DNA of 64,000 bases from Candidatus Pantoea gossypiicola. Lineage in GTDB: Bacteria; Pseudomonadota; Gammaproteobacteria; Enterobacterales; Enterobacteriaceae. Positions 58,813 through 64,000 of this stretch are shown here, in pieces. Below the pieces are notes generated by a model, which saw only the letters and a program-made list of their open reading frames with translations, had not been told where the DNA came from and made no database searches. Position numbers and translations under genes: made by a program. Position 1 is the stretch's first letter; each line of letters begins with the position of its first letter. Location: assembly GCF_008632075.1 (NCBI RefSeq), contig NZ_VWVM01000005.1:222011-286010 (forward strand), in the 5' to 3' direction.

Positions 58813-59634
58813 TCAAAACAGTGACGTCTGTTGCGGCCAGTCGGGTCCGTTACCGATAGCCGGATCGATCTCCTGCAACTGCGGCCAGAGTGCCTGCACC
58901 AGCGGAAAAACCTGGCCCATATCGGGGGTGTGCAGAAACAGCATGGCGTCGCCCTGTTGCTGCCACTCAGCCAGCTTGGGACGCCAGATCTGAAACAGCG
59001 GCACGCTCTCGTCCACGCTGTCGCTGCCGATAAAGCGCACCATCGGCTGCGAGCCGGTTCGCAGAGCATGAGGCGGTACTTTCGGCTTCTGAGAACGCGC
59101 CACCAGCGCCGCCGGGCTTTGTGAGGTGGAGGCATGAACCGGACGGCTGTCGAGCATCACACGATTGATGCCACGCGCCAGCAGGCCCCGATTCAGTGAC
59201 CGTTCCGCCTCGCCCTTGGTGAAGAAAGCCGGATGACGCACTTCAACGCCGTAGTGAAAACGGCGCGGTAGACTATCCAGAAAACGCCACAGGTCGTCGA
59301 TCTGCGCCGGGGAGAAGCTGGCGGGCAACTGCAGCCAGTACTGACCGATGCGGTCGGCCAGCGGCTCCATCAGGCGCAGAAAATCGGTCAGCAGGTCGTC
59401 GCTATGCTGCAGCGCCGTCTGATGGCTGATGGTGTTGGGAAATTTGAAGCAGAAGCGAAATGCATCGTGCGTCATATCGCGCCAGCGCATCACCGTTTCC
59501 GCAGTTGGCAGCGCATAAAGCGTGGTATTTCCCTCTACACAGTGGAAGTAGCGGGCATAGTCCGCCAGGCTCTCAATACCCCAGCGTTTCCAGTGTGAAT
59601 GCTGCCACTGGGGCAGGCCAATACGAAGTGTCAC
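58813..59634 (-). CDS. yecE: DUF72 family protein YecE
   Basis: A 273-residue TIM-barrel protein of DUF72/YecE. RIGLPQWQHSHW at the start, FCVEGNTTLYALP-like block and VEVRHPAFF are family features. No function is known. GTG 59634 is preferred because AGGAG lies at 59640-59644, five bases upstream, giving nearly the E. coli length. An ATG at 59667 adds 11 residues without a ribosome site. The isochorismatase-like yecD found next to yecE in E. coli is absent here. Confidence 0.88.
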   Translation of the reverse strand: MTLRIGLPQWQHSHWKRWGIESLADYARYFHCVEGNTTLYALPTAETVMRWRDMTHDAFRFCFKFPNTISHQTALQHSDDLLTDFLRLMEPLADRIGQYWLQLPASFSPAQIDDLWRFLDSLPRRFHYGVEVRHPAFFTKGEAERSLNRGLLARGINRVMLDSRPVHASTSQSPAALVARSQKPKVPPHALRTGSQPMVRFIGSDSVDESVPLFQIWRPKLAEWQQQGDAMLFLHTPDMGQVFPLVQALWPQLQEIDPAIGNGPDWPQQTSLF

Positions 59635-59755
59635 GCGCGCTCCTGGCTGCAGGTTAAGTGATCCCATTATCGACCAGGGTCAGGCTGAGGGGCAAATGCA
59701 CACAGGAAATCGGCGCTTTGGCGCTGATCTGCTTATCCTGTCTGGCTTTTTCCAT

Positions 59756-59761
59756 TATAAT
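59756..59761 (+). promoter_or_regulatory. -10 element of the aspS promoter
   Basis: A perfect TATAAT lies 85 bases before the aspS ATG. A -35 with consensus spacing would fall at 59733-59738 (TTATCC), a poor match. A start near 59768 would place the hairpin 59777-59813 at the head of the mRNA. Confidence 0.5.
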
Positions 59762-59776
59762 GGCCGCCATTTTTGC

Positions 59777-59813
59777 GACAGCATCGCATCAGGTAACGCG
59801 GCCGGATGCTGTC
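59777..59813 (+). promoter_or_regulatory. aspS leader hairpin
   Basis: A perfect 9-bp stem (GACAGCATC/GATGCTGTC) with a 19-base loop lies in the predicted 5' leader of aspS. No T-tract follows, so it is not a terminator. It may stabilise the mRNA or have a regulatory role. Confidence 0.45.
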
Positions 59814-59845
59814 AGCTGCAGCGGCGAAGTTAAAAGGATAGTGTT

Positions 59846-61624
59846 ATGCGTACAGAATATTGCGGACAGCTCAATCTGTCTCATGTGGGTCAGCAAGTCA
59901 CGCTTTGCGGCTGGGTAAACCGCCGTCGCGATCTGGGCAGTTTGATTTTTATCGACATGCGCGACCGTGAAGGCATCGTGCAGGTGTTTTTTGATCCCGA
60001 TCGTCAGGACGCATTTAAGCTGGCTTCTGAACTGCGTAACGAATTCTGCATCCAGATCACCGGTACCGTGCGCGCACGCGATGAGAAGAACAAGAACAGC
60101 GACATGGCAACCGGTGAAGTCGAAGTGTTTGCCCAGGCACTGACCATCATTAATCGCTCTGAGCCCCTGCCGCTGGACTCGAATCAGACCAACAGCGAAG
60201 AAGCGCGCCTGAAATACCGCTATCTGGATCTGCGTCGCCCTGAGATGGTAACGCGTCTGAAAACCCGCGCAAAAATCACCAGCTTTGTCCGTCGCTTTAT
60301 GGATGACGAAGGGTTCCTGGATATCGAAACCCCTATGCTGACCAAGGCGACGCCAGAAGGCGCGCGCGACTATCTGGTGCCAAGCCGGGTTCACAAAGGC
60401 AAATTCTATGCGCTGCCGCAGTCACCACAGCTGTTCAAACAGCTGCTGATGATGTCCGGCTTTGACCGCTACTATCAGATCGTAAAATGCTTCCGCGATG
60501 AAGATTTACGAGCCGATCGCCAGCCAGAGTTTACCCAGATCGACGTAGAAACCTCCTTTATGACCGCGCCACAGGTGCGTGAAATCATGGAGCGTTTAAT
60601 CCGCAATCTGTGGCAGGACGTGCAGGGCGTGGATCTCGGTGAGTTCCCGCAGATGACCTTTGCGGAAGCGATGCATCGCTACGGTTCCGATAAGCCGGAT
60701 CTGCGTAACCCGATGGAGCTGGTGGACGTTGGCGATCTACTGAAAAATGTGGAGTTCCAGGTCTTCTCTGGCCCGGCTAACGACGAAAAAGGCCGTGTTG
60801 CCGCGCTGCGCGTACCGACCGGTGCGCAGCTGAGCCGTAAGCAGATTGATGAATATGGCAAATTCGTGGAGATTTACGGCGCGAAAGGGCTGGCGTGGAT
60901 GAAGGTTAACGTCCGTGCCGATGGTCTGGAAGGCGTGCAGAGCCCGGTTGCCAAATTCCTGAATGCAGAGATCGTTGAAGGCATTCTGAGCCGCACCGGC
61001 GCGCAGGATGGCGACATTATCTTCTTTGGTGCTGATCGTGCCAAAGTGGTTGCTGACGCCCTGGGTGCGCTGCGCCTGAAAGTGGGCCGCGAGCTGAACA
61101 TCACCGATGAGAAAGCCTGGGCACCGCTGTGGGTGATTGACTTCCCGATGTTCGAAGAGGACGAGGAAGGCGGTCTGGCTGCCATGCACCATCCGTTCAC
61201 TGCGCCAAAAGAGATGAGCGCAGAAGAGCTGGCAGCCGATCCGACCCGTGCCGTGGCGAATGCCTATGACATGGTGATCAACGGTTATGAAGTGGGCGGT
61301 GGTTCAGTGCGTATCCACAATGGTAAAATGCAGCAGACGGTGTTCAGCATTCTGGGTATTGAAGAGCAAGAGCAGCGCGAGAAGTTTGGCTTCCTGCTGG
61401 ATGCGCTGAAGTTCGGTACACCACCGCATGCGGGCCTGGCTTTTGGTCTGGATCGCCTGACCATGCTGCTGACCGGGACAGACAACATTCGTGACGTTAT
61501 CGCGTTCCCGAAAACCACGGCGGCAGCCTGCATGATGACCGAAGCGCCAAGCGAAGCGAACCCGGCTTCTCTGCTGGAGCTTGGCATCCAGGTGGTTAAA
61601 AAAGAAAAGCCTGAGAATAAATAA
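59846..61624 (+). CDS. aspS: aspartyl-tRNA synthetase
   Basis: A 592-residue class II synthetase. An N-terminal OB-fold anticodon-binding domain (residues 1-105, [18 protein letters not shown]) precedes the catalytic core with motif 2 [19 protein letters not shown] (about 213-231) and motif 3 [15 protein letters not shown] (about 527-541). The GAD insertion domain lies between (about 285-415), as in bacterial enzymes. nudB starts on its stop codon. Confidence 0.97.
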   Translation: MRTEYCGQLNLSHVGQQVTLCGWVNRRRDLGSLIFIDMRDREGIVQVFFDPDRQDAFKLASELRNEFCIQITGTVRARDEKNKNSDMATGEVEVFAQALTIINRSEPLPLDSNQTNSEEARLKYRYLDLRRPEMVTRLKTRAKITSFVRRFMDDEGFLDIETPMLTKATPEGARDYLVPSRVHKGKFYALPQSPQLFKQLLMMSGFDRYYQIVKCFRDEDLRADRQPEFTQIDVETSFMTAPQVREIMERLIRNLWQDVQGVDLGEFPQMTFAEAMHRYGSDKPDLRNPMELVDVGDLLKNVEFQVFSGPANDEKGRVAALRVPTGAQLSRKQIDEYGKFVEIYGAKGLAWMKVNVRADGLEGVQSPVAKFLNAEIVEGILSRTGAQDGDIIFFGADRAKVVADALGALRLKVGRELNITDEKAWAPLWVIDFPMFEEDEEGGLAAMHHPFTAPKEMSAEELAADPTRAVANAYDMVINGYEVGGGSVRIHNGKMQQTVFSILGIEEQEQREKFGFLLDALKFGTPPHAGLAFGLDRLTMLLTGTDNIRDVIAFPKTTAAACMMTEAPSEANPASLLELGIQVVKKEKPENK

Positions 61625-62055
61625 TGGGCTACAAACACCCGGTTTCAGTGCTGGTCGTCATTTCGGCGCGCGATACTGGCCGGGTGCTTATGCTGCAGCG
61701 GCGTGACGATCCCACGTTCTGGCAGTCGGTGACCGGCAGCCTGGAAGCGGGTGAGTCACCGCTGGCAACCGCGTGTCGTGAGGTGGAGGAAGAGGTCGGC
61801 ATTAACGTGCTGGCTGAGCGGCTGGAAATAGAAGATTGTCAGCGTCAGATAGACTTTGAAATCTTCCCCCATTTCCGCCATCGCTATGCTCCGGATGTCA
61901 CCCATAATCACGAGCACTGGTTTCGCCTGCAACTGCCGGAAGAGCGGGATATTACGCTGACCGAGCATCTGGCGTTTCGCTGGCTGGCACCCGCTGACGC
62001 TGCAGCATTAACCCGATCATGGAGTAACCGCCAGGCAATTGAAGAATTTATCTGA
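61624..62055 (+). CDS. nudB: dihydroneopterin triphosphate diphosphatase NudB
   Basis: A 143-residue Nudix hydrolase that removes pyrophosphate from dihydroneopterin triphosphate in folate synthesis. The Nudix box is GSLEAGESPLATACREVEEEVGI (about residues 38-60), preceded by LQRRDDPTFWQSVTGS. Its ATG overlaps the aspS stop (TAATG). It is shorter at the C-terminus than E. coli NudB by a few residues. Confidence 0.93.
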   Translation: MGYKHPVSVLVVISARDTGRVLMLQRRDDPTFWQSVTGSLEAGESPLATACREVEEEVGINVLAERLEIEDCQRQIDFEIFPHFRHRYAPDVTHNHEHWFRLQLPEERDITLTEHLAFRWLAPADAAALTRSWSNRQAIEEFI

Positions 62056-62250
62056 ATGCTCGCCATCGCCCGGTATTCCATCGGCGGATAGATTAAATTT
62101 TATGAATCTGGTGAGTTTTAACAGGACTACACCAACCTATTGAACAGTCAGGCGTCATCCTCGCCACGAAATTGTTCACCGTCAGCGCGACATCCCCTGC
62201 GTACACCGCTACGTGAGGATGATGCACTAAGCTCGCCCATTGAGGGCAGA

Positions 62251-62268
62251 CGGTTTTTTAAAAAACCG
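62251..62268. repeat. perfect 18-bp palindrome upstream of yebC
   Basis: CGGTTTTTTAAAAAACCG is fully self-complementary. With no loop, it is more likely a protein-binding or cruciform-type site than an RNA hairpin. An inexact inverted repeat (62150-62166 with 62207-62225, sharing GAGGATGA) lies upstream. No gene occupies 62056-62330. Confidence 0.6.
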
Positions 62269-62330
62269 ACGGTAGATAAGCTCGCAGCCAGGAGAGTCTG
62301 CACCCTGTAAAAGATCGGAGAAAAGTTAAC

Positions 62331-63074
62331 ATGGCAGGACACAGTAAGTGGGCAAACACCAAACATCGTAAGGCAGCGCAGGATGCCAAGCGCGGCAAAA
62401 TTTTCACCAAAATCATTCGTGAACTGGTGACGGCGGCCAAGCTGGGCGGTGGCGATCCGGGTTCCAACCCGCGTCTGCGTGCAGCGATGGATAAAGCGCT
62501 GGCCAACAACATGACCCGTGACACCATGGATCGCGCCATCGCGCGCGGTGTGGGTGGCGAAGACAACGCCAACATGGAAACCATCATTTATGAGGGTTAC
62601 GGTCCTGGCGGCTCAGCCATCATGATTGAATGCCTGAGTGATAACCGTAACCGTACCGTAGGCGAAGTGCGTCACGCCTTCACCAAAACCGGCGGCAACC
62701 TGGGCACCGACGGCTCCGTGGCTTACCTGTTCAACAAGAAAGGGGTTATCTCTTTCGCGCCAGGTCAGGATGAAGACGCGGTGATGGAAGCCGCACTGGA
62801 AGCGGGCGGCGAAGACATCGTCACCTATGATGACGGTGCGATTGATGTCTTTACCGCCTGGGAAGAGATGGGCACCGTGCGTGATGCACTGGAAGCCGCT
62901 GGCCTGAAAGCGGATACCGCAGAAGTGGCAATGATCCCGACCACCAAAGCGGAAATGGATGCGGAAACCGCACCGAAACTGCTGCGTCTGATCGACATGC
63001 TGGAAGATTGCGACGATGTGCAGGAGGTTTATCACAACGGTGAGATCTCCGATGAGGTGGCGGAAACGCTGTAA
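62331..63074 (+). CDS. yebC: YebC/TACO1 family protein
   Basis: A 247-residue protein starting with the family signature [20 protein letters not shown]. The three-domain family was long annotated as a transcriptional regulator and has more recently been tied to translation at difficult (proline-rich) stretches. [22 protein letters not shown] and [12 protein letters not shown] are intact. It precedes ruvC by 37 bases, as in E. coli. Confidence 0.95.
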   Translation: MAGHSKWANTKHRKAAQDAKRGKIFTKIIRELVTAAKLGGGDPGSNPRLRAAMDKALANNMTRDTMDRAIARGVGGEDNANMETIIYEGYGPGGSAIMIECLSDNRNRTVGEVRHAFTKTGGNLGTDGSVAYLFNKKGVISFAPGQDEDAVMEAALEAGGEDIVTYDDGAIDVFTAWEEMGTVRDALEAAGLKADTAEVAMIPTTKAEMDAETAPKLLRLIDMLEDCDDVQEVYHNGEISDEVAETL

Positions 63075-63111
63075 TGGCGTTTATCGTCACAGCGTTAACC
63101 GGAGAGGCGTA

Positions 63112-63639
63112 ATGTCGATTATTCTGGGTATTGATCCCGGTTCACGCATCACCGGTTATGGTGTTATTCGTCAGACTGGCCGCCAGCTCACCTACCTGGG
63201 CAGCGGCTGTATCCGCACTAATACCACCGAATTGCCCGCCCGCCTGAAGCTGATTTATGCGGGCGTGTGCGAAATCATCACGCAGTTTTCTCCCGATTTC
63301 TTCGCTATTGAACAGGTGTTTATGGCGAAGAACGCAGACTCAGCGCTAAAGCTCGGCCAGGCACGCGGTGTCGCGATTGTTGCTGCGGTAAACCACGATC
63401 TGCCCGTGTTTGAGTATGCCGCCCGTCAGGTAAAACAGACGGTGGTGGGCATCGGTAGCGCCGAGAAAAGTCAGGTGCAGCACATGGTGAGAACTCTGCT
63501 GAAGCTGCCAGCAAACCCGCAGGCGGATGCCGCCGATGCGCTGGCTATAGCCATTACTCACTGTCACGTAGCGCAGAACGCCGCGCGCATGAGTGACAGT
63601 AAGCTGGTGTTGACGCGCGGCCGGTTGCGCTCAGGTTAG
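63112..63639 (+). CDS. ruvC: Holliday junction endonuclease RuvC
   Basis: A 175-residue resolvase that cuts Holliday junctions made during recombination. The acidic catalytic residues are Asp7 ([14 protein letters not shown]), Glu in [12 protein letters not shown] (about 68) and Asp residues in [15 protein letters not shown] (about 138-141). ATG 63112 has GGAGAGG upstream. It is followed by the LexA-regulated ruvA promoter, so ruvC itself is probably outside SOS control. Confidence 0.97.
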   Translation: MSIILGIDPGSRITGYGVIRQTGRQLTYLGSGCIRTNTTELPARLKLIYAGVCEIITQFSPDFFAIEQVFMAKNADSALKLGQARGVAIVAAVNHDLPVFEYAARQVKQTVVGIGSAEKSQVQHMVRTLLKLPANPQADAADALAIAITHCHVAQNAARMSDSKLVLTRGRLRSG

Positions 63640-63663
63640 GACACCGCACAGAACACACGCTCA

Positions 63664-63699
63664 GGCTGGATATTCATCCAGCCTTTTTTATGTTATAAA
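63664..63699 (+). promoter_or_regulatory. LexA (SOS) box and promoter of ruvAB, overlapping a ruvC terminator
   Basis: CTGGATATTCATCCAG (63666-63681) is a LexA box with CTG-N10-CAG spacing, very like the E. coli ruvA operator. The same sequence forms an 8-bp hairpin (GGCTGGAT/ATCCAGCC, 63664-63683) followed by TTTTTT, so it can also terminate ruvC transcription. A TATAAA -10 element is at 63694-63699, 34 bases before the ruvA start. Confidence 0.85.
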
Positions 63700-63733
63700 A
63701 TCCGCCACATTCGTTAGTTAAGGAAGCATTCAG

Positions 63734-64000
63734 GTGATAGGTCGTTTACGGGGCAACATTCTGGAAAAGCAGCCGCCACTGGTGCTGCTTGAGGCACACG
63801 GCGTAGGCTATGAAATTCACATGCCCATGACCTGTTTTTATGAACTGCCTGAACTTCAGCACGAAGCGGTGATTTTTACCCACTTTGTCGTGCGTGAAGA
63901 TGCCCAGTTACTGTTTGGTTTTAACAGCAAGCAGGAGCGTGCACTGTTTCGCGAACTGATTAAAGTGAATGGCGTCGGACCCAAGCTGGCACTGGCGATC
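63734..64000 (+). CDS. ruvA: Holliday junction branch-migration protein RuvA, N-terminal part
   Basis: The first 89 codons run off the window end. GTG 63734 has AGGA about nine bases upstream. The sequence [20 protein letters not shown] is the OB-fold domain, and [16 protein letters not shown] begins the helix-hairpin-helix DNA-binding domain. RuvA tetramers bind the junction and recruit the RuvB motor. It is expected to be SOS-induced through the LexA box upstream. Confidence 0.95.
   Translation, partial: MIGRLRGNILEKQPPLVLLEAHGVGYEIHMPMTCFYELPELQHEAVIFTHFVVREDAQLLFGFNSKQERALFRELIKVNGVGPKLALAI

Overview
The window looks like chromosomal DNA of a motile enterobacterium, most probably Erwiniaceae (Pantoea-like). 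This rests on proteins I recognise as close to Escherichia coli homologues from one end to the other (FliZ, DcyD, TcyJLN, PutAP, EfeUOB, FlhDC, Mot/Che, FlhBAE, ArgS, CmoAB, AspS, YebC, RuvCA), on ATGA/TAATG operon overlaps, and on E. coli-type regulatory sites. Genus assignment is an inference. No phage, insertion sequence or CRISPR array was seen.

Layout. 1-4.2 kb: end of fliA, fliZ, then a cystine/D-cysteine block (dcyD, tcyJ, tcyL, tcyN). 4.2-7.3 kb: an accessory pocket with a membrane acyltransferase, a secreted peptide made of ten GE[H/Y]EG repeats, and a divergent PKHD-type Fe(II)/2-oxoglutarate hydroxylase. 7.3-18 kb: proline use (putA, putP with five PutA-type half-sites between them), a Fur-boxed iron importer (efeUOB) with an uninterrupted efeU, and phoH. 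18.3-21.1 kb: a hexapeptide acetyltransferase, tRNA-Ser(GGA) followed by tandem repeats that each carry the tRNA 3' end and a terminator, msrA and a flavin reductase. 21.2-24.8 kb: a BasRS/PmrAB system in an eptA-basR-basS operon, with PmrA boxes before eptA and before a tiny membrane-protein gene resembling PmrR. 25.2-27.4 kb: otsBA. 27.4-46.2 kb: the flagellar/chemotaxis regulon flhDC, motAB, cheAW, three tandem chemoreceptors, cheRBYZ, flhBAE. 46.2-64 kb: an aldo/keto reductase, a LysR regulator, argS, yecM, a MalY/PatB-like lyase, cutC, an orphan secreted protein, a glycerol dehydrogenase, an RhtB exporter, cmoAB, yecN, yecE, aspS, nudB, yebC, ruvC and the start of ruvA behind a LexA box.

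How the parts work together. FlhDC is the flagellar master regulator, and its long upstream region contains a near-perfect CRP site. FliA (whose gene end opens the window) would read sigma-28 promoters found inside the end of flhC (for motA and a probable MotR-like sRNA), before each of the three receptor genes, and, unexpectedly, one far upstream of flhD. BasRS senses ferric iron or lipid A stress (two ExxE motifs are kept) and drives EptA and the putative PmrR. Iron recurs: EfeUOB, BasRS, and perhaps the repeat peptide/hydroxylase pair.

The best candidate for an undescribed system is the repeat peptide plus PKHD hydroxylase at 6137-7132. It looks like a Sec-exported, post-translationally modified, possibly metal-binding peptide with its own modifying enzyme.
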